64,000 nt of DNA from Firmicutes bacterium HGW-Firmicutes-9 (GCA_002841395.1 PGZM01000008.1:62001-126000), one strand, 5' to 3'. Positions 1 to 8,435 are shown, numbered from the stretch's first letter. Notes: generated by a model not told the origin, from the sequence alone. Made by a program: numbers and translations.

Positions 1-495
1 CGTGGCGCCCGCGCAGGCGGCTGCGTCAACGGTGATCGTCGCCTCGGGATAAAACGCCTTGACGAGAAGCGCGTTGCTGATCACGCAGATGTCCGTGCAA
101 AGACCGACCAGATCGATCGACTCCGGCTCGTTGCCATCGAGCAGCTCGTGGATGCGCATCGGCAGGCTCACGCCACCGAAGGTGTCCTTGGCGATCATGT
201 GCTGCTCGTCCGCGACATTTTTGTGCATCAGCGCCATCCAAACGGCGGCGTTGGGCGCCCAGCCTTCGGTGCCTGCGATGCAGTGCTCGACGGGCAGCTT
301 TTGACCCTCTTTCGTGTTGAGGTAGTCCGGCGTATGCGTGTCGAGCGTATAGAGAATCAAACCGTCAAAATCGATGATGCGCTGCACGACCGCGTCCACA
401 ATCGCCTGCGCTTCCGTGGAACCGAGGGAACCTGTGATGAAGTCGTTTTGCATATCGACCACGACGAGAACCTTGTTATTCTTTGCCTGTTCCAT
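1..495 (-). CDS. Isochorismatase-family cysteine hydrolase (nicotinamidase-like), 3' end outside window
   Basis: The reading frame starts at ATG 495 and stays open through the left edge (165 codons), so the C-terminus is missing. The start MEQAKNNKVLVVVDMQNDF carries the DMQNDF signature of the isochorismatase/nicotinamidase fold, with catalytic Asp14. The segment MIAKDTFGG supplies the catalytic Lys, and VGLCTDICV carries the nucleophilic Cys near the window edge. Family members hydrolyse nicotinamide to nicotinate in NAD salvage, or related amides; the substrate cannot be fixed from this fragment. AGGAG lies upstream of the ATG. The gene is co-directional with the next two leftward genes, 79 bp after the methyltransferase stop. 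Confidence 0.85.
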   Translation of the reverse strand, partial: MEQAKNNKVLVVVDMQNDFITGSLGSTEAQAIVDAVVQRIIDFDGLILYTLDTHTPDYLNTKEGQKLPVEHCIAGTEGWAPNAAVWMALMHKNVADEQHMIAKDTFGGVSLPMRIHELLDGNEPESIDLVGLCTDICVISNALLVKAFYPEATITVDAAACAGAT

Positions 496-574
496 ATGAT
501 TACTCCTTTTCGGGATGGATTATTGTGCTATCTGTCATCGTCTGGCGCACGATTTCGGGATAGATTATTGTGCG

Positions 575-1324
575 TTATCGGGGCATTGCCTCGGAGACGA
601 CGTAGAGCAGCACGCCTGCCGCGACGGAGGCGTTGAGGGACTCCGCGCGTCCGCGCATGGTGAGCCGAAACCGCTCGCACGTGTCCGCGACCGCCTCGCT
701 CACGCCGCTGCCTTCGCTGCCGATGACGAGCGCGACATTTCGGTTCAATGCGGGCAGCGTCTCGCTCCCGCGCAGATCGCCGCAGAGCGCCGTAAAACCC
801 TGCTGACGCAGTTTCTCGATCTCCGGCAATAATTCGCCCTGCCAAACGGGCAGATGGTATGTCGAGCCCATCGCGGCGCGAAGCGTCTTTGGCGCATATG
901 CGTCCGCGCAGGCGGGGGAAAGCAGAAGTCCTGTCGCGCCGAACGCGTCCGCCGAGCGCAGGATTGCGCCGACGTTGCCGGGGTCCTGCACGCCGTCGAG
1001 CACGAGCACAAGCCCAGCTGGATAGGTATCCGGCGGTGTGAGATCGGGTGTTTTGACCACGGCGACCACGCCCTGTGGCGTTTGACTTTCGCAGAGGGAT
1101 TCGAGCACCGCGCGCGTGACGGTATAGCAGACAGCGCCATCCGGCGGCGTGAACACAAAGCCGTCCTCGATAAAGCAGGAGACGATGACGGCGCCGGATC
1201 TGACCGCCTCGCGCACGAGCTTTTCGCTCTCGATGAGGTGCAGCCCGCTCGCCTTGCGCTCCTTGCGCAGCAGGAGCTTGCGAGCTTCCTTGACGCGCTC
1301 GTTGGCGCGGCTTTCGATGATCAT
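575..1324 (-). CDS. TrmH/SpoU-family RNA 2'-O-ribose methyltransferase
   Basis: This 249-residue protein is a SPOUT-class enzyme that methylates ribose 2'-OH groups in rRNA or tRNA using SAM. The N-terminal part (MIIESRANERVKEARKLL) resembles the substrate-binding domain of TrmH/RlmB-like proteins. The three SpoU motifs are visible: NVGAILRSADAFGA, ALVIGSEGSGVSEAV and ESLNASVAAGVLLY, which build the trefoil knot. The start at 1324 is chosen because AAGGAG precedes it by about nine bases; the frame extends to 1396 without a good ribosome site and would overlap nothing useful. The exact RNA target is not predictable. Confidence 0.88.
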   Translation of the reverse strand: MIIESRANERVKEARKLLLRKERKASGLHLIESEKLVREAVRSGAVIVSCFIEDGFVFTPPDGAVCYTVTRAVLESLCESQTPQGVVAVVKTPDLTPPDTYPAGLVLVLDGVQDPGNVGAILRSADAFGATGLLLSPACADAYAPKTLRAAMGSTYHLPVWQGELLPEIEKLRQQGFTALCGDLRGSETLPALNRNVALVIGSEGSGVSEAVADTCERFRLTMRGRAESLNASVAAGVLLYVVSEAMPR

Positions 1325-1368
1325 AACGCACGGCTCCTTTCGGTTTCTTCTTGTATCACTGGCATTCA

Positions 1369-1914
1369 TCAAACGATGATTTGATGCCGCTGCCATTCCT
1401 CTTTGGTGATGGAGTAGACCGATTCGTCAAACACAGCACCGTCGTAGCGCAGGAATGTCTGCCGCATCGTGCCCTCGTAGACAAAGCCGCATTTTTCAAT
1501 CACGCGGCGGGATTGATCGTTGAAGGTGTAGTGCGAGATGCTCATCAGCCGCAGATGCATTTCTTCAAAACCGTATTGCAGCACGCGCCGCACCGCCTCG
1601 CTCATGTATCCGTTGCCCCAGCAGTCCTGCGCGAGCACGTAGCCGATCATTTTCACATCCGGCAGATTGCGCCACTTGTCCTTGTGCAGGCCGAGGGTGC
1701 CGATCATGCGGTGGTCGCTCTTGCGCTCGATGGCAAAAACGTTGTCGTCGGCGATGAACATCTGAACGATGGAGAGCGACTCTTCGCGGTTCTGGTGCGG
1801 TTTCCAGCCCGCGCGGGGACCGACCTCCGGATCGACCGCATAGCGGTAGAGGTCGTCGGTGTCCGCCTCCGTAAATCCGCGGAGGATCAGGCGTTCGCTT
1901 TCGATTCGCTCCAT
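1369..1914 (-). CDS. GNAT-family N-acetyltransferase (RimJ/RimL-like)
   Basis: The 181-residue protein begins ERLILRGFTEADTDDLYRYA, the typical opening of the RimJ/RimL group. It then shows the acetyl-CoA-binding region with QDCWGNGYMSEAV (the R/Q-x-x-G-x-G/A loop) and a C-terminal YTFNDQSRRVIEKCGFVYEGT, where the Asn-x-x-S-x-x-x-x-x-K-x-G-F signature sits. Such enzymes acetylate ribosomal-protein N-termini, antibiotics or small amines; nothing here fixes the substrate. AAAGGAG lies ten bases before the ATG. The stop is 44 bp ahead of the methyltransferase start, so the two may be co-transcribed. Confidence 0.85.
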   Translation of the reverse strand: MERIESERLILRGFTEADTDDLYRYAVDPEVGPRAGWKPHQNREESLSIVQMFIADDNVFAIERKSDHRMIGTLGLHKDKWRNLPDVKMIGYVLAQDCWGNGYMSEAVRRVLQYGFEEMHLRLMSISHYTFNDQSRRVIEKCGFVYEGTMRQTFLRYDGAVFDESVYSITKEEWQRHQIIV

Positions 1915-2042
1915 ACGCGTAGGCTCCTTTTATTTCAGTATAGTATAGCACAAACTGTGATGGAATCCGTGACGTGTTTCCCAATTCAAACGAATTTTCT
2001 ATTCTGTTTATTTTACTGTACCGCCTATGATTTCTATTATAA

Positions 2043-3275
2043 CTACTCCTCCTGCTGGGCGGCAACCGTTGCCGCCGAAGCAGCCGCCGCCGGAGCCACC
2101 GCGCGCTTGCGCAGCAGCGCGGTCGCGATGGTAAAGACCAGCAAAAGCGCGCCGGCCAGCAACCAGATCTTCTTGAAATCGGCATTCGAGCTGACCAGAT
2201 AGCCGCAGATCGAGGCGAGCACGCCGCCGAGCTGGAGCACGAGCGAAAACAGCGAGAGGATGCTTGCGCGGCTGTTTGCGGGCGCGAGCTGGTTGAGATA
2301 GGTGTTTTCCACCACGCTTCCGCTGCCGATGAGCAGGTACAGCCCCAAATAGATGCCGATGATCGAAAACTCGCTCGCGGCAAACGAAAACAGGATCAGT
2401 CCGATGCCGAGCGGCGCCTTGAGCAACAGCAGCAGCCCCAGCCACGATTTTTTGTACTTGCTCAAGAGCTTTTCCGCAAGCCAGCTACCGAGGATGACGA
2501 ACCCGAACGCGAGGGAGCTCACCAGACCGAAGATCCAGTAGGAGGTTTGGTAAGGTTCCAGCGCGGGTTGCCAGTAGATTTCGATCACGCTCAGCGAAAT
2601 ACCCATCAGCAGGCACAGCACGAGCAGAATGCGGATGATGCCGCGCTGTTTGGCGAACGCGAGACTCTCCTGCATCTGCGCACGGAACATCTGAAGATGC
2701 GTCTTTCCCGCGTGCTGCGTGTGTTCGCGCGGGGCTTCCCGCACAAACGAGGCGACGAGAACGATCAGCACGGCGGAGACGGCGATGTTAGCGCCGAGGT
2801 TGCCGGAGAAACGCGAGCCGATATCCGCAAGCAACCCGCCCGCGAGAGAGCCGATTGCGATGCCTGCGCTTTCCAGAATCGCAAGCCTTGCGGTCACGCG
2901 CTCCAGCGGAAAGTTGTTTTCCGTTGCCTGATCGATGATCAGCGCCTCAAAACTGCCGGAGGCAAACGCGCGGCTGAATCCGTTGATGATCATGCCGATC
3001 AGCAACAGAAGGCCGGAGCGCGAAAACAGAAACAGGGTATAGCTGACGAGTGAGAGTACGCTCGAAAGCAGGAACGACGTCTTTCTGCCGTAGAGGTCTG
3101 CAAACACGCCGCTGGGAAACTCCGCGGCGATGACGGTTGCGGAATACAGCCCGATGAACAGCGAGATGGTTTCGATGGTTGCGCCGCGCGAGAGCAGAAT
3201 CAGCGACAGGACGGGGATGATCACGCCCGAGCCGAAGAAGCGCAGAAAGTAGATCAACTGTGTCGTTTTACGCAT
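2043..3275 (-). CDS. MFS transporter of about 12 membrane segments
   Basis: This 410-residue membrane protein begins MRKTTQLIYFLRFFGSGVI and has about twelve hydrophobic segments. The loop FADLYGRKTSFLL between helices 2 and 3 is the MFS signature motif A. The C-terminus is Ala-rich and cytoplasmic. The ATG at 3275 is chosen because GGAGG in the end of the upstream regulator gene precedes it by a normal distance; the first eight bases overlap the regulator's stop region, indicating translational coupling. Pairing with an HTH regulator that has its own operator suggests a regulated exporter, for example of a drug or toxic metabolite. The substrate is unknown. Confidence 0.85.
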   Translation of the reverse strand: MRKTTQLIYFLRFFGSGVIIPVLSLILLSRGATIETISLFIGLYSATVIAAEFPSGVFADLYGRKTSFLLSSVLSLVSYTLFLFSRSGLLLLIGMIINGFSRAFASGSFEALIIDQATENNFPLERVTARLAILESAGIAIGSLAGGLLADIGSRFSGNLGANIAVSAVLIVLVASFVREAPREHTQHAGKTHLQMFRAQMQESLAFAKQRGIIRILLVLCLLMGISLSVIEIYWQPALEPYQTSYWIFGLVSSLAFGFVILGSWLAEKLLSKYKKSWLGLLLLLKAPLGIGLILFSFAASEFSIIGIYLGLYLLIGSGSVVENTYLNQLAPANSRASILSLFSLVLQLGGVLASICGYLVSSNADFKKIWLLAGALLLVFTIATALLRKRAVAPAAAASAATVAAQQEE

Positions 3276-3828
3276 GTGTTTCTTCCTCCACCGGATAAGC
3301 AATCAGTGCATATTCCCAGGCGGAGGTGTGTTCCGCCGCTGTTTCGTGGGCGTCCAGAAACGCCGTGATCATGCCGTAAAGCTCCTTTGCTTCGTCCTCG
3401 CGCAGGTGCTGTATGCCAAACATCATGTCGCCAAACTGGAGCGCGCCGGTGGTTGGGTCGGCGTTTTTGCTGCAATAGTCCATAAATCCGTTGAACACGC
3501 GGTTGAGTCCCGTTTGCAGCACGGCGATGCGCTTGTTTGCGTGCTCGTCTCCGATGAAGCTGCCGATGCGTACATTGACCGGCAGTACGCGAAAATACGT
3601 CGCCGTGATGCCGTGGATCAGCTCGGTGTGGCTCTGCTCCACAAGCCCCAGCTCCCGCAACAGGCGGATATGATGCTGCACGGAGGAGGCGGAGATGCCG
3701 ATTTGATCCGCAATCTGCTTTGCGGTCATGGGCTCTCCCTGAATCTGCATACAGCGCAGGATATTCTGCCGCTGCGGATTCATGTAGATATCGAGTTCCT
3801 TTTTGCCGGTTAAAACGATGGTTTCCAT
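3268..3828 (-). CDS. Winged-helix (ArsR-like) transcriptional regulator
   Basis: The protein has 186 residues. Residues about 10-75 form a winged helix, with AKQIADQIGISASSVQHHIRLLRELGLVE as helix-turn-helix and recognition helix; the rest is an unassigned helical sensor domain. The start at 3828 is preceded by CAGGAGG five bases upstream; an in-frame ATG at 3849 lacks a site. The gene overlaps the following MFS gene by eight bases. A perfect inverted repeat lies inside its promoter, so autorepression, relieved by a ligand exported by the partner transporter, is a reasonable inference. The ligand is unknown. Confidence 0.85.
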   Translation of the reverse strand: METIVLTGKKELDIYMNPQRQNILRCMQIQGEPMTAKQIADQIGISASSVQHHIRLLRELGLVEQSHTELIHGITATYFRVLPVNVRIGSFIGDEHANKRIAVLQTGLNRVFNGFMDYCSKNADPTTGALQFGDMMFGIQHLREDEAKELYGMITAFLDAHETAAEHTSAWEYALIAYPVEEETHA

Positions 3829-3851
3829 AAGCGCCTCCTGACGATGCACAT

Positions 3852-3881
3852 AGTATATCGTTACACAACGTGTAACGTCAA
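3852..3881 (-). promoter_or_regulatory. Promoter with embedded inverted-repeat operator for the regulator-MFS operon
   Basis: On the minus strand TTGACG (3876-3881) and TATACT (3852-3857) are 18 bases apart. The spacer is almost filled by a perfect palindrome, CGTTACAC-AAC-GTGTAACG (3859-3877), with 8 bp arms and a 3 bp centre. A protein bound there would block RNA polymerase, as expected for autorepression by the adjacent winged-helix protein. Confidence 0.7.
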
Positions 3882-3974
3882 GAAAAATGTAAAAAAGTAC
3901 TCAAAATACGCAAGAAAGCACAAAAAAGCGCATTCAGAAATCATAGCAAGAAAGAGTTTGATCTAAAAATCGGG

Positions 3975-4008
3975 ATAAAAAAAGAACCGCCGGAAAACGA
4001 CGGTTCTT
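3975..4008 (-). terminator. Rho-independent terminator of the infC-rpmI-rplT operon
   Basis: On the minus strand AAGAACCG pairs with CGGTTCTT across an 11-base loop, followed by a run of T. It lies 12 bases past the rplT stop. Confidence 0.85.
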
Positions 4009-4019
4009 CGTTGCGTTGC

Positions 4020-4376
4020 TTACGCGCGGGCCTTCATGGCGATATCAACCAATTCTTTGAACGCGGTCATATCGGTGATGGCGAGGTCGGCGAGCACTTT
4101 GCGGTTGATGTTGACATCCGCAAGTTTGAGCCCGTTGATCAGGCGGCTGTAGGTGGTGCCGCAGATGCGCGCGCCCGCGTTGATACGGGCAATCCAGAGA
4201 CGGCGATATTCGCGCTTTTTCAGCTTGCGGCCGACATACGCGTACGCCATGGACTTCATCACCTGCTGCGATGCAGCGCGGTACTGTTTGCTCTTTGCGC
4301 CATAGTAACCTTTGGCGAGCCGCAGAACTTTGCGGCGTTTCTTGACGGCATTAACTGCTCTTTTAATTCTGGCCAT
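4020..4376 (-). CDS. rplT: 50S ribosomal protein L20
   Basis: The 118-residue basic protein begins MARIKRAVNAVKKRRKVLRLAKGYYGAKS and carries the L20 signature around RLWIARINAGARICG. L20 binds 23S rRNA early in large-subunit assembly. In Firmicutes it also binds its own operon leader and promotes premature termination; the leader here has the needed hairpin. AAGGAGG lies before the ATG. It is last in the conserved infC-rpmI-rplT order, 15 bp after rpmI, and a terminator follows. Confidence 0.98.
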   Translation of the reverse strand: MARIKRAVNAVKKRRKVLRLAKGYYGAKSKQYRAASQQVMKSMAYAYVGRKLKKREYRRLWIARINAGARICGTTYSRLINGLKLADVNINRKVLADLAITDMTAFKELVDIAMKARA

Positions 4377-4391
4377 AATTCATCTTCCTCC

Positions 4392-4589
4392 TTACGCGTA
4401 CGGCAACAGCTTGCGGATCTTCTTCTCTTCGACGTCGGCGATGTAGCCGGTCTGACGCAAACCGCGCAGGCGTTTGGTGGATTTCTTGGAGAGAATGTGG
4501 CGCTTGTAAGCCTTCGAGCGTTTGATCTTACCCGATTTTGTGAGGGAGAAGCGCTTTGCCGCTCCGCGATGGGTCTTTAACTTTGGCAT
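4392..4589 (-). CDS. rpmI: 50S ribosomal protein L35
   Basis: The 65-residue, strongly basic protein starts [20 protein letters not shown] and ends with KLLPYA, the usual length and signature of bacterial L35. It is a component of the large ribosomal subunit. AGGAGG precedes the ATG. It sits between infC and rplT in the standard gene order and is co-transcribed with both. Confidence 0.98.
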   Translation of the reverse strand: MPKLKTHRGAAKRFSLTKSGKIKRSKAYKRHILSKKSTKRLRGLRQTGYIADVEEKKIRKLLPYA

Positions 4590-4661
4590 TGGTCGGTTCC
4601 TCCTGGTTCTTTCTTACTGCAATATTTTTTTCACTCCCGTGAGCGAAGCTTGGTGTTTGTG

Positions 4662-5192
4662 TTATGTGGGTATCTTCTTCTCAGCCTTGGGAGCGAGAAT
4701 CATGAACAGGCTTCTGCCTTCCATCTTCGGCTCGCGCTCTTTGATCGCGCTGTCGCCGAGCATATCAAAGAAGCGATTCATGACGTCCATGCCGATCTCG
4801 CCGTGCGTGATCTGGCGTCCGCGGAAGCGGATGGACACCTTGACTTTGTCGCCTTCTGCAAGGAACTTGACGGTCTGCTTGGCCTTGATCTCCATGTCGC
4901 GAACGTCAATGGTTGCGGAAAGGCGCGTTTCTTTGAGTTCGATGATCTTCTGATTCTTTCGTTGTTCCTTCTCGCGCTTGCTCATCTCAAAGCGGTATTT
5001 ACCGTAGTCCATGAGTTTGCAGACGGGCGGATTGCTGTTCGGCGAGATTTTGACCAGATCCAGTTCGCGATCATCGGCCATTTTCTGTGCCTCCCGGACA
5101 TCTACGATGCCGAGCTGGTCACCATTTTCGGCGATTAATCGAACCTGTGGGTCGCGAATCTCTTCATTGATCATCAATTCCGTGATAGCGAT
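4662..5192 (-). CDS. infC: Translation initiation factor IF-3, probably starting at a non-canonical ATC codon
   Basis: IF-3 keeps ribosomal subunits apart and checks the start codon and initiator tRNA. The 176-residue product contains the N-domain signature LMINEEIRDPQVRLI, a lysine-rich linker and the C-domain IRFRGRQITHGEIG. The only good ribosome site, GGAGG at 5202-5206, is nine bases before ATC 5190-5192. The first usable canonical codons, TTG 5175-5177 and the following ATG, are 24 or more bases away and would remove conserved N-terminal residues. Rare start codons in infC are a known autoregulatory device (AUU in Escherichia coli, AUC in Myxococcus). A TTG or ATG start cannot be excluded. 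Confidence 0.93.
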   Translation of the reverse strand: MAITELMINEEIRDPQVRLIAENGDQLGIVDVREAQKMADDRELDLVKISPNSNPPVCKLMDYGKYRFEMSKREKEQRKNQKIIELKETRLSATIDVRDMEIKAKQTVKFLAEGDKVKVSIRFRGRQITHGEIGMDVMNRFFDMLGDSAIKEREPKMEGRSLFMILAPKAEKKIPT

Positions 5193-5328
5193 GGCAGTAC
5201 ACCTCCAAATAAAAAATGTGGGCGCAAGTCAGATTGCGCCCACATGTACAAAGCATCATAACCAAATGAGTGTTGCTACCGTGCCTGACAATCGTCGGCA
5301 GGTGAGAAGCGGGCGCTTCTGCTTGAAC
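5193..5328 (-). promoter_or_regulatory. infC operon leader with intrinsic terminator hairpin (L20-leader type)
   Basis: The transcribed leader between promoter and infC ends with a perfect 12 bp stem (5216-5227 with 5234-5245, six-base loop) followed on the minus strand by a T run at 5211-5215, directly before the Shine-Dalgarno. This is a terminator in front of the first gene, as in the Firmicutes infC leader where L20 binding favours termination. A further hairpin (AGAAGC/GCTTCT, 5306-5321) lies upstream. I inferred the L20 link from operon identity; the L20-binding pseudoknot itself was not modelled. Confidence 0.75.
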
Positions 5329-5334
5329 ATGACT

Positions 5335-5363
5335 ATTATATGGAGATTACCGCGTCATGTCAA
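5335..5363 (-). promoter_or_regulatory. Consensus sigma-A promoter of infC operon
   Basis: Minus-strand TTGACA (5358-5363) and TATAAT (5335-5340) are separated by exactly 17 bases. Both hexamers match the consensus perfectly, fitting a ribosomal operon. Confidence 0.9.
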
Positions 5364-5411
5364 GTAAAAAGATACGCATTACGCCCGAAATTCTCAGAAA
5401 CGACGGCTTTT

Positions 5412-6725
5412 TTAGTCGTCCGCGCCCTGCAGCGCTTCCAGCTTGGACTGCGGCTTGCCGGGTCTGCTGTCGCCATGCTTGGCGAGCGAGACAGGGATGA
5501 TCGCAAGCGCGATGAAAACCGCGGCATAGGGGAAGAGTGTATCATATCCCACATATTGCAGCAAGTAGCCGGAGACGATGGGGGTTACCACCTGCGCCGC
5601 CATGGAGCAGGTATAGTAGAAGCCCGTGTATTTGCCGACGTTGCCGAAGCGGGAGATCTCCCAGACCATCGGGAAGGTGTTGACGGTGACCGCCGCCTGC
5701 GCAAAGCCGATTGCCGCGAACATCACATACAGCATCGGGGAGAAGGTGCGCGCGCCGACCGCGCCGAAGATGAAGCAAGCGAGCGCGATGACCAGGCCGA
5801 TGACAATGGTCTTTTTGCGGCCGATGCGGGAGGCCAAGAAACCGATCGGCAGATATGAGATGATCGCAACGCCGGTTGCAACGAGCAGGCACGTCGAAAC
5901 GTGGTTCAGTCCCGACGCCCACATCTTGGTGGCATATTTACTGAACGCCGTCGTGACCGCGTTGTAGCCCAAGAACCACAGCGTGATGGTCGCAAGAATC
6001 AAGATCAAGCTGCGCATGACATCCGGCGGGAGCTTCTGTTTGCCGTCCACCTCGATGGACTTGCTCTGGTCCTCCTCTTCGGAGACGCCGTAGTTGATGT
6101 CCTTCATCTCCTGGACAAGCTTTCTCTCCGGCACGAAGAAGAGCACCGTCAAGGCCGCGAGAACCATCAGCACCGCAACCGCGAGGAAGAGGTAGAGGTA
6201 GTTTGTTCTGCCGCTTGCGCCTTCAACCACCAGCATGCGCATCACGACGAGCGTGAACGCGCCGCCGACCGCACCCATGAGGTTGATGATCGCGTTGCCC
6301 TTGCTGCGCACAGGTTTCGGCGTGACGTCCGGCATCAGCGCGACCGCGGGCGAACGATAGGTGCCCATGGTGACGAGCAGCGCGCCGAGCACGACGATAA
6401 ACACGATCAGCGACGTGGAAGGCGCCCACGCGCCGTAGGTGTTGTCCAACGTGGGGATGAGCATCATGAGCACCACCGCGGTAAACGTGCCCGCGACGAT
6501 GAACGGAATGCGCCTGCCGACCTTGTCGCTCAGCGCGCCGAACAGCGGCAGTAAGAAGAGCGCAATGATGTTGTCAAGGCTCATGATAATGCCCGCAGGG
6601 CCGTCGCCAAGGTGGTAGGTATCGCGCATGATCAGCGGGATGATGGTGTCATACATCTGCCAGAATGCGCTGATCGAAAGAAACGCAAAGCCGACGAGGA
6701 ACGTGCGCTTGTAGTTCAGTTTCAT
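5412..6725 (-). CDS. MFS transporter, SLC45/sugar-type subgroup
   Basis: The 437-residue protein has about twelve hydrophobic segments. It starts MKLNYKRTFLVGFAFLSIS and has the motif-A loop GALSDKVGRRIPFIVAG after helix 2, plus a large charged central loop (EMKDINYGVSEEEDQSKS). The overall look, including the long loop and FASRIGRKKTIVIG-like repeat of motif A in the second half, fits the SLC45/GPH-like sugar:cation transporters. Substrate is unknown. GGAG precedes the ATG by about ten bases. It is transcribed away from the glycerophosphodiesterase gene, with a 140 bp shared intergenic region. Confidence 0.82.
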   Translation of the reverse strand: MKLNYKRTFLVGFAFLSISAFWQMYDTIIPLIMRDTYHLGDGPAGIIMSLDNIIALFLLPLFGALSDKVGRRIPFIVAGTFTAVVLMMLIPTLDNTYGAWAPSTSLIVFIVVLGALLVTMGTYRSPAVALMPDVTPKPVRSKGNAIINLMGAVGGAFTLVVMRMLVVEGASGRTNYLYLFLAVAVLMVLAALTVLFFVPERKLVQEMKDINYGVSEEEDQSKSIEVDGKQKLPPDVMRSLILILATITLWFLGYNAVTTAFSKYATKMWASGLNHVSTCLLVATGVAIISYLPIGFLASRIGRKKTIVIGLVIALACFIFGAVGARTFSPMLYVMFAAIGFAQAAVTVNTFPMVWEISRFGNVGKYTGFYYTCSMAAQVVTPIVSGYLLQYVGYDTLFPYAAVFIALAIIPVSLAKHGDSRPGKPQSKLEALQGADD

Positions 6726-6865
6726 GTGCTTTTTCTCCGATTTTTTAGATTGGATGTGTCATAGAAGGGCAGATTACCTGCCGAGAGTGTTATATACATG
6801 GTAACGCAATTGGCGTATAATAACAACACAAATCGTTGTAAAAAATCAACCGGAGGATGAATATC

Positions 6866-7684
6866 ATGTGGATTGCACTGGCGGTGTTGCTTGTACTCTT
6901 GACGCTCTGGTTCGCGCTGATTATGCCCGCGCGGAGCACAAAAGCGCAGCGCGCGCCGTTTAGCGGGCGGACATATGCACACCGCGGGCTGTTTTCCGCC
7001 GACCAGAGCGTGCCGGAAAACTCGCTTCCCGCGTTTCGTGCGGCGGTAGAGGCGGATTACGGCGTAGAGCTGGATGTCCAGCTCACCCGCGACAAACAGG
7101 TTGTGGTGTTTCACGACGACGATCTCAAGCGTGCCTGCGGTATGCCTGCGCGGGTGGACGCATATTCGTATGAAGAACTCCAGACGCTTTCGCTCTTTGG
7201 AACAACGGAGAAGATTCCGCTGTTTACGGACGTACTCAAGACCATCGACGGAAAGATTCCGATGATCGTGGAGCTCAAGAGCGGCGGGGACTGGAAAGCG
7301 CTGTGTCCAAAGACGCTGGAGCTGCTAACGGCGTACAAAGGCGACTATTGCGTGGAGAGCTTTCATCCGTCTCTCGTGCGCTGGTTTTATCTCAATGCGC
7401 CGGGGATTCTCCGCGGACAGCTTTCGGAAGCCGCGCGCTATTCGCGCAAGGGTCTGCCGCTGTATCAGGCGATCATGATGAGTCGGCTGTTTACTAACAT
7501 CCTCACGCATCCGCATTTCATCGCCTATCGCGTTGGCCCCAAATGTCTCTCGGTTCGCATCAGCGAAGCTTTAGGTGCAATGCGCGTTTGCTGGACCGCG
7601 CGTCCGACGGACGACCACGCGAAACTCACGCGGATCAACGACGCGATCATCTTTGAGCATTACCGGCCGGAGTCGCGGTTTTAA
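6866..7684 (+). CDS. Glycerophosphodiester phosphodiesterase, membrane-anchored
   Basis: The enzyme hydrolyses glycerophosphodiesters to glycerol-3-phosphate and an alcohol. The 272-residue protein has an N-terminal membrane anchor (residues 2-20), then the GDPD TIM-barrel signatures: AHRG with catalytic His39, PENS, VELDVQLTRD with metal-binding Glu68 and Asp70, and FHDDDL with His83. The start ATG 6866 is nine bases after CGGAGG; the ATG at 6857 abuts that site and is unlikely. The anchor suggests it acts at the outer membrane face on lipid head groups or teichoic-acid-like polymers. A terminator follows closely. Confidence 0.9.
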   Translation: MWIALAVLLVLLTLWFALIMPARSTKAQRAPFSGRTYAHRGLFSADQSVPENSLPAFRAAVEADYGVELDVQLTRDKQVVVFHDDDLKRACGMPARVDAYSYEELQTLSLFGTTEKIPLFTDVLKTIDGKIPMIVELKSGGDWKALCPKTLELLTAYKGDYCVESFHPSLVRWFYLNAPGILRGQLSEAARYSRKGLPLYQAIMMSRLFTNILTHPHFIAYRVGPKCLSVRISEALGAMRVCWTARPTDDHAKLTRINDAIIFEHYRPESRF

Positions 7685-7696
7685 GAGAACATTACG

Positions 7697-7726
7697 AACC
7701 TGACACGATGTTGTCAGGTTTTTTGT
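7697..7726 (+). terminator. Terminator after glycerophosphodiesterase
   Basis: AACCTGACA (7697-7705) pairs with TGTCAGGTT (7712-7720) and is followed by a T run, 12 bases after the stop codon. Confidence 0.85.
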
Positions 7727-7766
7727 TTTATGCTGGTGTTATCAACATGATAGAGGAGAATAACGT

Positions 7767-8405
7767 ATGAAAAATCAGTTTGAGTTTCTAAAAGAATATA
7801 AAGAACTTTATCAGCCGAAGACGACACCGGTGATCATCGACGTGCCGGAGATGACGTTTTTCGCCGTGGACGGCAAGGGCAACCCCAACGACGCGGACGG
7901 CGAATACGGTAGGGCGGTCGGGCTGCTGTACGCGCTGAGCTACACAATCAAGATGAGCGACAAAGGCGGCGCGAAGCTGCCGGGGTTCTTCCCGTTTAAG
8001 GTGGCTCCATTGGAAGGTTTCTGGCAGATGGCGAACGGCGAACCGGGCGTGGACTACAATAACAAGGATAAGTTCGAGTGGACGAGCGTGATCCGCCAGC
8101 CGGAGTTTGTCACGGATGAGGTGTTCGCCTGGGCTTGCGAGCAGGTGCAGAAGAAAAAGGGGCTGGACACGTCTCGCGCGCGGCTGTGGCGTTTTCGCGA
8201 AGGCTTGTGCGCGCAGATGATGCACATCGGCCCGTATGACGCGGAACCCGCGAGTGTCGCACGGATGGACGCGTTCCTTCTAGAAAACGGCTACCGTAAC
8301 GACCTCGACGCACGCCGCCACCACGAAATCTACCTCGGCGATCCTTCCAAATCCGCGCCGGAGCGGCTCAAAACGGTGTTACGGCATCCGGTGGCGAAAC
8401 TATAA
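7767..8405 (+). CDS. GyrI-like small-molecule-binding domain protein
   Basis: The 212-residue soluble protein has the opening of the GyrI-like family, with VPEMTFFAVDGKGNPND in the first third, then YALSYTIKMSDK and EGFWQM, and a C-terminal HHEIYLGDPSKSAPERLKT. Stand-alone GyrI-like proteins share the SHS2 double fold of AraC-type effector domains and some hydrolyse xenobiotic esters; no DNA-binding domain is present here. AGAGGAG precedes the ATG. The gene is a single unit between a terminator and a repeat-rich non-coding region. Confidence 0.82.
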   Translation: MKNQFEFLKEYKELYQPKTTPVIIDVPEMTFFAVDGKGNPNDADGEYGRAVGLLYALSYTIKMSDKGGAKLPGFFPFKVAPLEGFWQMANGEPGVDYNNKDKFEWTSVIRQPEFVTDEVFAWACEQVQKKKGLDTSRARLWRFREGLCAQMMHIGPYDAEPASVARMDAFLLENGYRNDLDARRHHEIYLGDPSKSAPERLKTVLRHPVAKL

Positions 8406-8435
8406 ATCAAGATATGGCAGAAGATTAAAAATTCC

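Noticed and set aside
148-636. Rightward frame over the first genes
   Set aside because: It is antisense to the clear isochorismatase-family gene and crosses into the methyltransferase gene.
5340-6554. Rightward frames opposite the second MFS gene
   Set aside because: They are rich in Arg, His and Asp, as expected for the reverse strand of a membrane-protein gene.
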